Positions 36,712 to 47,105 of a DNA stretch of 56,960 nt are shown one piece after another (position 1 is the first letter of the stretch; each line of letters starts with the position of its first letter). The stretch spans positions 1 through 56,960 of the forward strand of contig JYJN01000029.1 in assembly GCA_003263845.1 (NCBI GenBank), written 5' to 3'. A program made the translations under genes and the position numbers. The notes under the pieces were generated by a model. The model did no database searches and was not told the DNA's origin. It worked only from the letters and a program-made list of their open reading frames with translations. Source of the stretch: Vibrio aestivus (GTDB lineage: Bacteria; Pseudomonadota; Gammaproteobacteria; Enterobacterales; Vibrionaceae).

Positions 36712-37542
36712 TTATTCGATTGGTAGAGTAGTGCCCTGTCCCCATTCTGTCCATGAACCGTCGTAGACAGACAATGATTGAAAACCACAAAGATAATGGG
36801 CCAGTAAAACAATGCAAGCTGTCACTCCTGACCCACAGCTGAAGATGAAATGTTCCTTCTGTTCACTATAGTTCTGTTGCTTAATTATGTCAGAAAGCTC
36901 CTCCGTCGTTTTCATCTTATGTTTTTCGATGAGTGTCGCGAATGGAAGACAAGCAGAATTAGGAATGTGACCACTTCTGACACCGGCTCTTGGCTCTGCT
37001 ACCTCACCTTTAAAACGAGCCATAGAGCGAGCATCCACAGTTAGGCTTGAGTCATCGTCGATTTTGCTCAGAACGGTTGCCAAGCTAATGAAAAAGGTCG
37101 GGTCTAACTGGCCACTAAAGTTACCGTGTTGGTCAACCTCGGCATATTCTTGTGCGAGAGGAAGTTGACAAAGTTTCCACTCGGTTAGGCCGCCATCTAA
37201 GATAAATACATCGTTATGCCCCATGGCTCTGAGCATCCACCATGCTCTCGGTGATGCGAAAGTCCCACTGTTATCGTATACCACAATGATGGAATCATTA
37301 TTGATCCCCAATGCTTGAGCTTTTTGGTTGAAGCGATCTTGAGTTGGCATCATATGCGGTAGAGCTGAATTCGGGTCGCAAAATACGGCGTCGTAATCAA
37401 ATTGAACTGAGTTCGGGATGATATTCTGCGTGTCTTTCTCGACTTCTCCGGGGATTTGGAAATTAATGCTAGCATCGAGAATAACCAGCTTGGGGTCTTC
37501 CTTGCGAGCCCAGACCCATTCAGGGGTAACAAGTGGGTTCAT
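36712..37542 (-). CDS. sseA: two-domain rhodanese, probable 3-mercaptopyruvate sulfurtransferase
   Basis: 276 aa from ATG 37542 (AAAGGAG upstream); the longer frame to 37635 lacks an RBS and would overlap the next gene. Two rhodanese domains: an inactive N-terminal one (LVTPEWVWAR, ILDASINF, IIVVYDNSGTFASPRAWWML) and a catalytic C-terminal one with the persulfide Cys in SCGSGVTACI. That CG[ST]GVTA loop marks mercaptopyruvate sulfurtransferases rather than thiosulfate rhodaneses. SGHIPNSACLPF precedes it as usual. Confidence 0.88.
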   Translation of the reverse strand: MNPLVTPEWVWARKEDPKLVILDASINFQIPGEVEKDTQNIIPNSVQFDYDAVFCDPNSALPHMMPTQDRFNQKAQALGINNDSIIVVYDNSGTFASPRAWWMLRAMGHNDVFILDGGLTEWKLCQLPLAQEYAEVDQHGNFSGQLDPTFFISLATVLSKIDDDSSLTVDARSMARFKGEVAEPRAGVRSGHIPNSACLPFATLIEKHKMKTTEELSDIIKQQNYSEQKEHFIFSCGSGVTACIVLLAHYLCGFQSLSVYDGSWTEWGQGTTLPIE

Positions 37543-37585
37543 GATTTCTCCTTTGCGCACTTTAGAACCTTCAGTTAATACAGGA

Positions 37586-37960
37586 TTAATCCGTACTACT
37601 TTCATCCAAATGATTATCGGCGTTTGCTTCGGCATCGAAACATTTCACCAAATTGAAATGGCTACCTTCATTGATTGAACTGCTTTGCGTAGAAACGATA
37701 GCAGTGCTGCCTTTCAAGCAATCCTCCGTAGGAGGGGCATTCACTCGAAAAATGTCTCTATTGTTGATCACCACGGTAAGATAGCGCCTATGCCCGTCAA
37801 GAGACTGCGTGAGCGTATTGCTGAGGACTACTGCTCGATGCTCATAGCCATTTCGCTGATCTGGCATGAACTGCAGAAGCAAATACAGGAAAGCGACGGA
37901 GGCAAGTAGTGCAGATATATATATCTTCGGATTATTCATTGAATCAAAAAGGGCAACCAT
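37586..37960 (-). CDS. small single-pass membrane protein of unknown function
   Basis: Up to 124 aa, or 117 aa if it starts at ATG 37939 (MNNPKIYIS). One membrane helix near the N-terminus (IYISALLASVAFLYLLLQFM), then a soluble part with two Cys that could pair (TEDCLKG, NLVKCFD), likely periplasmic. No RBS is obvious for either start. Just upstream of sseA and possibly cotranscribed, 43 nt apart. I do not recognise the family. Confidence 0.6.
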   Translation of the reverse strand: MVALFDSMNNPKIYISALLASVAFLYLLLQFMPDQRNGYEHRAVVLSNTLTQSLDGHRRYLTVVINNRDIFRVNAPPTEDCLKGSTAIVSTQSSSINEGSHFNLVKCFDAEANADNHLDESSTD

Positions 37961-38037
37961 AAAGTTCTATCTTTATGATTGCCCGAGCTTTTGTCAATAT
38001 TCAACAAAGCGGGTTGAGCTTATCGTTTGTAATTATA

Positions 38038-38537
38038 CTACCAAACCCAAGACGTATCTGATTGTGTGAAGGTTTGTTGAACAGGTTCACTGCCGTCGTA
38101 ATACCAAACTTCGGCTAACACTTGGTTTTGTGCTTCCGAGATACAAAAATCGAGCTGGCAAGGCCTGCGCTCAGTGAGGATGATGTCACTCGGCTATTGT
38201 AGTTTGGAGTATAGGTTCCGTCTGCATTTTCGATGAACTCGCTGTAGATTGAGATATAGGCTCGGTCTGTTGAAAGAGCACTCAAATCGACGTCAAATTG
38301 GTGCCCCATCACTGGGTTGAAACTAAAGCCATCTGGGATGCTTAATTCGCTCATTGTGCGCAATTCCAATTCCGTTTCAGATACTGCTGCTACATCGGCT
38401 CCTGAGTTTACGGGGGTTGAGGTGCCACCGGAACCGGTCGACCCAGAACCACTGGCGCTGCCGCCTTCATCGCCACCGCCGCCACAACCAGTGAGGGCAC
38501 CAATCAATACGAGTGTGATAATTTTAGCGTTCATCAT
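38038..38537 (-). CDS. small lipoprotein encoded with the LruC protein; C-terminus frameshifted
   Basis: Starts ATGATG at 38537 with AGGAG upstream. Lipoprotein signal (GALTGC, Cys18) followed by Gly/Ser spacer and a domain ending, in the uninterrupted frame, at 38115 with a basic tail. One lost base near 38153 (AGCTTCGAT to AGCTCGAT) instead allows continuation as SFDFCISEAQNQVLAEVWYY and a stop at 38038, giving ~166 aa with a sensible beta-strand ending. It follows the LruC gene by 2 nt, so the pair is an operon and the products probably work together at the cell surface. Family not named with confidence. Confidence 0.7.
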
Positions 38538-38539
38538 GA

Positions 38540-40671
38540 TTACTCCTGCACTTGGTAAAGTTTATCAGTGTTAGCATTTTCAGGTAGGTACCAGTCTTGG
38601 CTTTGTTGGCCCGCTGATTCAGCATAAGTGGCAAATTCGGGATAGGCATTGACGAGATCGACACGCTCTTTAGGCCATTGCCACTCGTTTGGAATCAGCA
38701 GTCCCCATGGGTGATTCTGACTGGTTTTAAAGTAAACATCAGAGCTTGGGTCGCTCGCATCCACACCGACACCGTAAAGGTTGACGTCATCGAATTGACT
38801 GGTCGGAGCATAGTCAGACAAGTGAATCTCTAGGCTACGGCTGGGTGAAGAGGTAAGCCATCGCCATGATATCGACCTGGAGTACCGAACACGAACGGGT
38901 CGTATGGCATTCCCATCAAGCTGCTAGTGTCAGCATCACTGTTTGTTGTGATGTCGAGTTCAAACGAGAAAGTGATGGCATCTTGGCAAGATTGGACTGT
39001 CCTAAAGAAACTACATTCCCCCGGCGTTTTGGTGGCTAGGTTGTCTGAAATGATAAAGATAGCTTCATCAGAGTCAGTTTCTAGACCGCTGCTTGCGAGA
39101 AGTTCGCCGTTGTGGCTTTGAGTTGTTAGCAGTTCATTGATGTCGCTGCGTTGTAAGCCACCCAAATGCAGCGCAAAACCATTGAGGTAATCTGCCCCAT
39201 AAGCTGCTAAATAGCCTTGAATAACACTGCGAGCCACTCGACCATCTTGAATAGTCTCTGTGACACGGTAACGCATGACGACATCATTCATGTCATAGTC
39301 TGCGGTATGAGGCCAGTTGTCCTCAAACGCAACAGTAGCGTAACCAGACTCACTAGGGTAATGGCGAATTGCAACGCCATCTTTGGTAATTAATACAGGG
39401 TGATCTTCGACTTCACCGGTAGTTGCTCCGCCAAAGTAACTAAGGCCTGACTGCTCTGCAAAACGGAATCGACTCCATGTAGAACCCATTGTGACGTCCG
39501 CGGGAACGGCGATGGTTAACGTATTTGAACCTGCACTCATCACTTCATCAGAAGCAACTTGTTCTCCTGCGTCTGCAAAATCACCATCTTTGTTCCAGTC
39601 AATCCACGCAGACAGGTAACCTGTCTGTGAAGCTTGTACCGATACGATGGTATTCAAGCCAGCTTCCACTGCGGTAACAAACCCGACACCATCTTCATCG
39701 GCCAGTCCAGCTTTATTGTCATCCAGTGGAGCAAGTAAGCCGTCACCTTCCCCATCGGGCGCAACCGAGCCAAGATAGAAACCAGAGCCGATAGCATGAC
39801 GTGGGCCATTTGAATCGAGCAAGGTCAAGTAGCTATCGGGCGCATCGCCGAAGTCAATGGTTGAGTCCTCGTCGATCACAGGTGCATTGGCACAGCGTGC
39901 ACCATCATTCTGATTTGAAAATGGACCTAGCGCAAAAGTCTCTGCTGTTACATTACCACTGTCAATATTATCCTGATCAGATAAATCGATTCGGAAAATA
40001 AAACCGTCTGAATTACGGGAAATGTAGTAATAGCCATTGACGTCGAAATAGCCAGCCCCAAACGTACCTGTAACGCCCGTATCACCAATGTAGGTTTCGC
40101 CGCCTACTTCGGTATTAAACTCATATAGATAGCCAGAATTGTTATCCACGCCATATAGTTTCCCGTTGCCAGGATGGAAGGCAAAATCAGTTAAGGTGAC
40201 GCTGGCAGTACTTGTGATTTTTTCAACAGTAAGTGTGGCTGATGGATTAGAGTCTAAAGGAGACAGGTCAATTTTGAATAGACCACTATTTTTACGGTAT
40301 AAGTAATAAACATGGTCATAGACATCACCGACATAAAACGTGTGGCTGGTTGGAAGGCCCGAGACATTAAGAGTCTCCGCTTGGAAATCGCCCCCTAGTC
40401 GAACGATAGTTTTGTTTGATGTGTTATAGCCATAGATATAACGATCTTCGAAATCGAACCCGACACCGTTGATGTTCGCATTCAATCCAGTATCGCCTTC
40501 GAGCAATTCATACGCACCGGTGACGAGGTTTACGCCATAGACCTGCACTGGGTTGGCTTGGAATAGGTACGCTTTACTCGGACATGTATCAAATGGTGCT
40601 GCGTTAACCGTTGTCGTCCATGCATACTGAGAGCAGGCTGCTAGCACGATGAGAGGGGTAATCTTCTTCAT
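38540..40671 (-). pseudogene. secreted DUF6923-GEVED-LruC domain protein, frameshifted at 38843-38845
   Basis: Signal peptide at residues 1-25, then a DUF6923-like beta-propeller region (PFDTCPSKAYLFQANPVQVY to ~250), a GEVED domain (GLADEDGVGFV ... TGEVEDHPVLI, ~280-425) and an LruC (DUF4842) domain (FEDNWPHTADYDMNDVVMRY, GLPLHP). The frame stops early at 38830. The remaining ~95 residues (YAPTSQFDDVNLYGV, ASDPSSDVYFKTSQNHPWGL, QSQDWYLPENANTDKLYQV) are in another frame that ends at 38540. Restoring one C in the CCC run yields HPSRSLEIHLSDYAP, which matches the family. Probably a surface or secreted protein of ~710 aa; role unknown. Confidence 0.85.
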
Positions 40672-40877
40672 AATATTCTCCTTCCAATGACGTATGAATC
40701 GTTACTTACATTAGTTATTACAAGGAGCGTGCCATTATTAACTGATTGATATATAAGTGGTAATTTTTTTCTGTTGATGAATTCTCATTTTGACAATCAG
40801 TGCGAGAACGAACTTCGTAGAGAAATTCGCATTTCAGAAATTTTATTCTCGGAATGAGAAAGTTCAGTTAAACACTA
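40672..40877. other. promoter region of the LruC gene
   Basis: AT-rich. GGAGAATATT lies before the LruC start on the minus strand. Nothing else recognised. Confidence 0.35.
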
Positions 40878-40904
40878 CAAAAAAAAGCAGCGCCGGAGCA
40901 CTGC
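40878..40904 (-). terminator. rho-independent terminator after moeB
   Basis: On the minus strand GCAGTGC pairs with GCGCTGC (one G-U) around a short loop, followed by nine T's. Confidence 0.8.
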
Positions 40905-40984
40905 GTTTGGTTCTTTATACTCTTATCGTTCGAACTATCTTCTGCAGAATAAGCGCGTTGCGAAAGGGTATAAAACGGCTGATC

Positions 40985-41735
40985 TCATGAACATGTCGGG
41001 CAATTTGCCATCTTCATCAACTTCATTTCGCGCCAAGACATGGAGAGCGCATCGAGGATCAGTAGTTTGCCCTCCAAAGGCTGACCATAATGAGCAATGA
41101 CCTTGATGCTTCCATCGCCTGCATAGCCCCAATGATTCCAACCACAGGGCCATCACACCCGCTTCAACGCAACTTAATGCTTGCGAACCGAATAGGGCGC
41201 TTAGGCATTGGTAACAAGGCTGAGTCTTGTCTTGATAAGTGAACACGCTAACTTGGCCTTCCATTCGGATGGCGGCGCCGGACACAAGCGGAGTCTTGTG
41301 CTTATAGCAAAGGCGATTCAGTTGATTGCGAGTTTCTACGTTGTCACTCGCATCAACAACCAATGTATGGTTGGCGACCAATGAATCTAACTCGCTGTCA
41401 TCGAGGCGTTTTGCAATTTGACTCACTTTGAGGTGTGGGTTGAGGTTAGCCAAAGAGTTTGCCGCAGATTCAACCTTGTTTTCGCCAATGGTGCTGTCGG
41501 TATGGAGCACTTGGCGTTGTAGATTAGACAGCTCAACAACATCGTCGTCCACCAACGTGATGTGTCCAATCCCAGCTGTTGCGAGGTATTGACTCGCAGC
41601 ACACCCTAAGCCACCAGCTCCAAGCATAAGAATGGAGCTCTTCTTTAGCGCTTCTTGGCCTTCAAAATCGAACTGCTTGAGTATGATTTGTCTGTTGTAG
41701 CGAAGCATCTCTTCATCTGAAAGGATTTCCAACAC
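40985..41735 (-). pseudogene. moeB: molybdopterin-synthase adenylyltransferase, two frameshifts near the C-terminus
   Basis: E1-like protein of 249 aa when corrected. The ATP-binding Rossmann motif is LMLGAGGLGCAASQYLATAG, with VDDDVVELSNLQRQ and DASDNVETRNQLN further on and the Cys-containing QPCYQCLSALFG. After GVMA the frame derails. One lost C at 41147-41149 and one lost A near 41107 restore VVGIIGAMQAMEAIKVIAHYG, LLILDALSMSWREMKLMK and the zinc-binding CPTCS end at 40985. MoeB adenylates the C-terminal Gly of MoaD for molybdenum cofactor synthesis. It follows moeA by 6 nt. Confidence 0.9.
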
Positions 41736-41741
41736 AAGCTC

Positions 41742-42976
41742 CTAATACAGGGTATGGTTAAACAGTTGGATTTGAACGGTTTCGCCCACTTCAACTCGGC
41801 CGCGTTCACGTTCAAGCACCACAAAGCAGTTGGCAAGGCTCATAGAACGGAATGCGCCAGAGCTTTGATTACCCGTAGTTTCAACCGTAAATTGACCATT
41901 TTCAAGACTGTAGATACCACGTTGGTAATCCGTTCGGCCCGGGGATTTCTTAAATGCCGTCTTTGTGACAGCAGGAATGGATTCTGGCGCAGTCCATTGA
42001 GTATGTCCGGCCAATTTAGCCAGCATTGGCTGCACCAACACATACATAGTCAACATCGCCGAAACTGGGTTACCCGGTAGGCCGCAGAACCATGCATTTT
42101 CAAGTGCCCCGAAGGCAAATGGTTTTCCCGGTTTGATAGCAAGCTTCCAAAAACCAATCTCGCCGAGTTCTTCTAGAATATCTTTGGTGTAATCCGCTTC
42201 ACCAACACTCACGCCGCCAGAAGTAACAACTACGTCAGCGAGTTCTTGCGATTTTTCAAAGGTGGCTTTAAGTGTTTCAACACAGTCTGGAATGATGCCA
42301 AGGTCAATCGCTTCGCAACCAAAGCTCTCGATAAGAGGTTTAATGCCATAGCGGTTGCTGTCGTATATCTGGCCTTCTTCTAGTGGGGTACCTAAAGGTT
42401 TTAGTTCGTCACCCGTCGAAAAGAAAGCAACCTTAGGTTTTCTTACTACATCAACATGACTGATACCTAGTGAAGCAATCATAGGTATATCGCGTGGCGT
42501 TAAACGCGCCCCTTTTTCTAATACGATATCACCTTGCTGATGTCGTCACCTGTTGGGCGAATGTTATTTTGTGGTTTAACATCTGTTTGGTTAAACACAA
42601 TCCCATTATCGGTGGCCTGCGTGTTTTCTTGCATGATGACAGCATCACAACCTTGTGGGATCTTTGCCCCTGTCATAATGCGAATACACGTACCTTCTGG
42701 CCATTCCCCTTCAAAAGGTTGACCAGCAAAAGATTTGCCATGAAGCGGTAAGGTATTGTTCTTGTTAAGATCTTGAATGCGAATGGCATAACCATCCATA
42801 GCCGAATTGTCGAATGGCGGCACAAAAATAGGCGAGCGAACGTCACTGGCCAATACATGGCCTATGGCTTGCTCAAGGGGAAGCGATAAAGTGGTATCAA
42901 TTGGTGTGATGCGAGAAAGCATCTTATCCATTGCGTCTTCGATTGGCATTAAGCCCGGTGCGTCACAGCAGCCCAT
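41742..42976 (-). pseudogene. moeA: molybdopterin molybdenumtransferase, frameshifted at ~42538
   Basis: Corrected length 411 aa, usual for MoeA. First frame (42976-42518): MGCCDAPGLMPIEDAM, FDNSAMDGYAIR and PQGCDAVIMQEN with the conserved cofactor residues. Second frame (to 41742): [45 protein letters not shown]. The break removes [25 protein letters not shown]; one lost A in ATCAAGCAAGGT restores it. MoeA inserts molybdate into adenylated molybdopterin. Operon with moeB. Confidence 0.92.
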
Positions 42977-42998
42977 GGTCTATTCCTAATTCATTATT

Positions 42999-43139
42999 AT
43001 ACTCTTCATACTTGAAGCCGCAGCGTCGTTAACTGCTAAAGTTCACCGGATCGCCGGCCGTCCTAATCACATAGTACATCTATGCTCATAGGTCTGAACT
43101 TACTTGTTGCCTAGCTGCAACTCCAATTATTTTGAGTAT
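42999..43139. repeat. 141-bp imperfect palindromic intergenic repeat
   Basis: Left end ATACTCTTCATACTTGAAG and right end (reverse complement) ATACTCAAAATAATTGGAG align, as do the GCAGC blocks after them. The interior holds smaller inverted segments such as CGGATCGCCGGCCG and ACATAGTACATCTATG. I recall similar elements between genes in Vibrio genomes. It sits between moeA and folE and has no coding potential. A miniature mobile element or an mRNA-end structure are both possible. Confidence 0.55.
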
Positions 43140-43383
43140 ATGTATTGGCATCTATCAATAGCGTCGTCGTGATGACGCGGTGAAAACTCTAACACAGTTT
43201 CAATTGCGGAGAAATTTTCACGGCTCTAGTTCGTACTAGGTTGGACACTATTTAAGTACAAGAAATACCGCGAGTAAAATGTGGGTGTAATTATTCAAAA
43301 TTCCGCGTATCCTTGTCTCCCATCCGAAAGGGGTAATCCTTTTGAGATGGGATGTAGCAAGCGAAAGATAAAGAGGAAGTGGA
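43140..43383. promoter_or_regulatory. promoter and leader of folE
   Basis: Contains CTCCCATCCGAAAGGGG...GAGATGGGATG: CCCATC (43319-43324) can pair with GATGGG near 43346-43351, a short leader hairpin. AGAGGAAG precedes the folE start. No riboswitch class recognised. Confidence 0.4.
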
Positions 43384-44037
43384 ATGTCAGGTCTTAGCGA
43401 GTCAGCAAAGTTAGTTAAACACGCACTAGAAAGTCGCGGTTTAGAGACTCCAATGCGCCCTAATTCAGTGAGCCGAGAAGAGAAGAAGGAAAAGATTGAG
43501 CATCATATGCGAGAAATCCTTAATCTTCTGGAGTTGGACCTAACAGACGATAGCCTAGAAGAGACACCGCATCGTATCGCCAAGATGTACGTTGACGAAG
43601 TATTCTCTGGCTTGGATTATCAAAACTTTCCAAAGATCACCGTGATTGAAAACAAGATGGATGTGAGCGAAATGGTTCGCGTTAAAGACATCACTGTCAC
43701 CAGTACTTGTGAGCATCATTTAGTGACAATCGACGGCAAGGCAGCAGTAGCGTACATTCCTCGTGGAAAAATCATCGGTTTGTCTAAGATTAATCGCATC
43801 GTTCGTTTCTTTGCTCAACGCCCTCAAGTTCAAGAACGTATGACGCAACAGATTTTGGTTGCACTGCAAACTCTACTTGAAAGTGAAGATGTGGCAGTGA
43901 CCATGGATGCAACGCATTACTGTGTGAAGTCTCGTGGCGTGATGGACGCAACTAGCGTAACAACCACAACAGCGCTTGGTGGCATTTTTAAATCTAACCC
44001 TGCGACTCGACACGAGTTCTTGCACGGTCTGCGATAG
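43384..44037 (+). CDS. folE: GTP cyclohydrolase I
   Basis: 217 aa. Zinc and catalytic residues in [13 protein letters not shown] (Cys, His-His) and [13 protein letters not shown] (second Cys). [27 protein letters not shown] is the signature helix, and [17 protein letters not shown] the N-terminal motif. It makes dihydroneopterin triphosphate, the first step of folate synthesis. Divergent from moeA across the palindromic repeat. Confidence 0.97.
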   Translation: MSGLSESAKLVKHALESRGLETPMRPNSVSREEKKEKIEHHMREILNLLELDLTDDSLEETPHRIAKMYVDEVFSGLDYQNFPKITVIENKMDVSEMVRVKDITVTSTCEHHLVTIDGKAAVAYIPRGKIIGLSKINRIVRFFAQRPQVQERMTQQILVALQTLLESEDVAVTMDATHYCVKSRGVMDATSVTTTTALGGIFKSNPATRHEFLHGLR

Positions 44038-44065
44038 TTTTTACCGCTAGGAACAAATTTTAATG

Positions 44066-44095
44066 AAACGCCCTCATAATGAGGGCGTTTTTGAT
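44066..44095. terminator. bidirectional terminator between folE and msrAB
   Basis: AAACGCCCTC (44066-44075) / GAGGGCGTTT (44081-44090) followed by TTTTGATTT; ATAAT loop. Confidence 0.9.
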
Positions 44096-44139
44096 TTAGC
44101 AGGGAGGTTCTTTTGGCCCTTGCGTGTGGCCTCAGAAAA

Positions 44140-45273
44140 TTAGCTGTCGAAAAGCGTCAAATACTCTTCATAACCTTGTGCCTTTAGCTGATCTTTTGGA
44201 ATGAAGCGCATTGCCGCAGAGTTCATGCAGTAGCGAAGGCCAGTTGGGGCAGGGCCATCGGTAAACACGTGACCTAGGTGTGAATCACCAAATCTGCTAC
44301 GTACTTCGGTACGTGTGTAAAGGAGTTTGTTGTCGTCATGTAGCGTTACGTATACCGAATTGATGGGTTTCGTGAAACTTGGCCAGCCTGTTCCTGAGCG
44401 ATATTTATCGGTTGATGAGAATAGAGGCTCGCCAGAAACGATATCCACATAGATGCCTTCTTTTTTGTTATCCCAGTATTCATTATCGAATGGTTTTTCA
44501 GTGCCGTCTTTTTGAGTCACGTAGTATTGAATGTCCGTCAGGCGTTTCTTGATTTCACTGTCGTTAGGTTTTTCGTATGAACGTACCGATTTCACTAAAT
44601 TCGCTTCATCAATAAGTTGACGCAGAGTTTTTGGATTCTCTTCGCGGTCGTCACCGAAGATTTCATCTAAGTATTGGTCGCGACCCGATGCGTAGCGGTA
44701 ATAGTTGTAACGAATTTTATTACGCTTGTAGTAGTCCTGATGGTAGTTTTCAGCCACATAAAACTCTGTGTATTCAATTAATTCCGTTTTTAGAGGTTTC
44801 TTGAAAACACCCAGAGCTTCGATCTCTGCCATGAAGTTTTTGGCAATCATTTTCTGATCTTGGTTGTGATAGAAAACAGCAGGGCGGTAATGACGTCCAC
44901 GGTCAACAAAGGACCCTTGGTCATCGGTTGGGTCGATATGTCGGAAGAACTGATCGAGCACTTGCTCATAAGTAACAACTTCTGGATCGAAGCGCACTTG
45001 AATCACTTCGATGTGTCCCGTTTTCCCGGACGAAACTTGCTTGTAGGTCGGATTTTCGAGATCGCCACCTGTATACCCAGAGATAACATCTATCACACCG
45101 GGCAGTTTTTCCAGATCCGATTCCGTACACCAGAAACAGCCTCCTGCAAGAGTTGCTACGTCGCCTCCTTTCATCTGCGATGCATTAGATGTTGCCATCG
45201 CGCCCCCAAATGAGAACCATAGTCCAACGGCGGCAAGCAGAGATAAGGCAAATGCTTTCGAAACAATCTTCAT
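44140..45273 (-). CDS. msrAB: bifunctional peptide-methionine sulfoxide reductase MsrA-MsrB, exported
   Basis: Start at ATG 45273 (377 aa), with GGAG eight bases upstream. N-terminal hydrophobic segment ([20 protein letters not shown]) directs export. MsrA domain (~40-195) with the nucleophile in GGCFWC (Cys46, Cys49) and [22 protein letters not shown] linker of ~50 residues leads to the MsrB domain (~225-365) with [25 protein letters not shown] and the catalytic Cys in [12 protein letters not shown]. MsrA reduces the S and MsrB the R epimer of methionine sulfoxide, here in periplasmic proteins. The MsrA-MsrB order matches PilB-like enzymes but without their thioredoxin-like domain. Confidence 0.94.
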   Translation of the reverse strand: MKIVSKAFALSLLAAVGLWFSFGGAMATSNASQMKGGDVATLAGGCFWCTESDLEKLPGVIDVISGYTGGDLENPTYKQVSSGKTGHIEVIQVRFDPEVVTYEQVLDQFFRHIDPTDDQGSFVDRGRHYRPAVFYHNQDQKMIAKNFMAEIEALGVFKKPLKTELIEYTEFYVAENYHQDYYKRNKIRYNYYRYASGRDQYLDEIFGDDREENPKTLRQLIDEANLVKSVRSYEKPNDSEIKKRLTDIQYYVTQKDGTEKPFDNEYWDNKKEGIYVDIVSGEPLFSSTDKYRSGTGWPSFTKPINSVYVTLHDDNKLLYTRTEVRSRFGDSHLGHVFTDGPAPTGLRYCMNSAAMRFIPKDQLKAQGYEEYLTLFDS

Positions 45274-45385
45274 TTTTGATACTCCGTTCATTGGTTATCT
45301 ATTAAGAACGGATACGTTCAGATTTAATTTCAAGATTAATCAATTGATCGAAAATCTTGATTCAATAATTATGTGAGCTTTAGCG

Positions 45386-46917
45386 CTACTCTTTGAAGAG
45401 CGGGATTGATACGCTAAACCCACACCCCCAGTGATAGGCTGGTAGCATTGGATATGCCCCTTAAGTCCTTGGGTGACGAGGTTGTAGACGAGGTTGAGTC
45501 CTAAGCCTTTACTGCCTTTACCTCTTGCTGTCGTGACAAAGGGGTCAAAGATATGATCTTGTACCTCTTCAGAGACACCTTTTCCGTTGTCTTCTAGGCT
45601 CAGTTCAAGCTCATGTTCGTGAACAATACCAACGATGAGGATTTCATCCGTGTCTTCGTTGGTTAATCCGTGTTCTAGCGCGTTAAACACCAAGTCTTCA
45701 ACAACTTGACCAAGCTGTGACGTATTGAGCGTAACTTTTGAGTTTGTCGGAAACACTTCCACGGCGACATTAGGCATTTTGGGAGGGCCGAAGTTGTCAC
45801 AGGCGAGTGTGACTGTATCTTCCAGCCATTTTTGTAAAACGATCTCTTCTGCTTGCCTGAATTGTGTTTCGTGAATAGACAACCTTTTGAATTGAGCGAC
45901 TAGCTCTGCCATTTTGTCTGTATTGCTGGAGATGATCTGATTCGTCTCCACAGAGTTCTGGATAAACTCATCGAAATCAGATTCTGAGAGTTGCCCGTTG
46001 GTGAGCTGTTCCTTGAAGTCCTCGAGCATGTCAGGCTGAACGCTAGAGGCCATTTTAATGTTACCTAACGGCGTATTTAGCTCGTGGGACATACCGATTA
46101 CAAGCTGAGCGATTGAGCCTTGTTTTTCTGCTTCAACAAGTTGCTCCTGTGCTTCTTGCAGCTCATCTAAGGTTTTTTGCAGGTGGTAACGTTTTTCATT
46201 CAACATCGCTGTTCTTTCAAGCACTTTTTGCTCAAGATGGGTGTTGGCTTGCTTAAGCTCAATTTGCGCTTTTGAAAGTTCTGCGGTGCGTTTTTCGATT
46301 TTACTTTCTAAGCTGGCATTGAGCTTGATTATTTCTTCTTCCGCATGTTGTCGTTTAATGAACTCGCCAAGTAAAGAACCAAACAAGCGTAGCGTGTGGC
46401 TTTGGTAGGTGTGGAAGGGTTTATGATTAAGTAAGTTGTCACAGGCAATCCAACCGATAACTTCCTCATCATCCCAAATGGCAAGGGCTGCGTTCCAGCC
46501 TTTACCAACTTCATCGACTTCACCAATCTGTTCACCAAATTCGTAGAGCTCAATGTCGTGCCAGACACATACTTTCCCTTTGGTCGACATTTCGCGGATG
46601 ACCTCTTTAACATCATCAAGCATAGGCGCTTCAAAATCGGCTTCTGATCGAATATTACCCACTTCATCAGTCCCCCAAGTACCAAGCATCCAATCTCTTT
46701 CTTTATCAATCATAAGTATACCCATACGATCGATGTCGAGGTGGCTTAAGCAGGCGTTAACGGCAATGCGGTAAAGGTCATCAAGGGATTCAGCTCTTGA
46801 TAGCTCTATGGAGATTTCGTGAATCAAGAACAGCTGATGATAGAAAACTTTTGCATGTTCGCTATCGGCTTCTAGTTCAGCAGAAGCATCATCAGAGTAG
46901 GTGATCAGTTTGGCCAT
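45386..46917 (-). CDS. GAF-domain sensor histidine kinase, C-terminus shifted by one lost base
   Basis: About 509 aa when corrected. Domain order: GAF sensor (~25-190, IDRMGILMIDKERDWMLG, IGWIACDNLLNHKPF), a long coiled coil (~195-265), HisKA-like dimerisation with the phosphoacceptor in GMSHELNTPLGNIKM, and the HATPase (N box VVEDLVFNALEHG, LEDNGKGVSEEV, GKGSKGLGLNLVYNLV). No membrane segment, so it senses in the cytoplasm. The open frame runs to 45340 with a Ser-rich tail. One lost base at 45416-45421 gives the normal ending GFSVSIPLFKE and a stop at 45386. No response regulator is adjacent. Confidence 0.88.
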
Positions 46918-47056
46918 GCAGACTCCACTTGCTGCGCGAGTAGTAATTACGCAATAACATATGAAGTGTAGATGATTAGAAACCGTTCGCTATAGTAATC
47001 AGCTAAAATTCATAGTGATGATGTGGGATCTCATTATAGGACCAAATAAGAAGCGC

Positions 47057-47087
47057 TAAGCTCAGGTCGTGATTCAACCTGAGCTTA
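47057..47087. terminator. hairpin downstream of fhs
   Basis: TAAGCTCAGGT (47057-47067) / ACCTGAGCTTA (47077-47087), perfect 11-bp stem, but without a clear T run on the minus strand. Confidence 0.55.
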
Positions 47088-47105
47088 ATGTTGATAGGGG
47101 AGAGG

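Noticed and set aside
36850..37044. Plus-strand frame opposite sseA
   Set aside because: Antisense shadow of the catalytic rhodanese domain.
42999..43139. Molybdenum-cofactor riboswitch near moeA/folE
   Set aside because: The region is palindromic and lies upstream of moeA on one strand, but it lacks features I associate with the Moco motif and reads better as a dispersed repeat.
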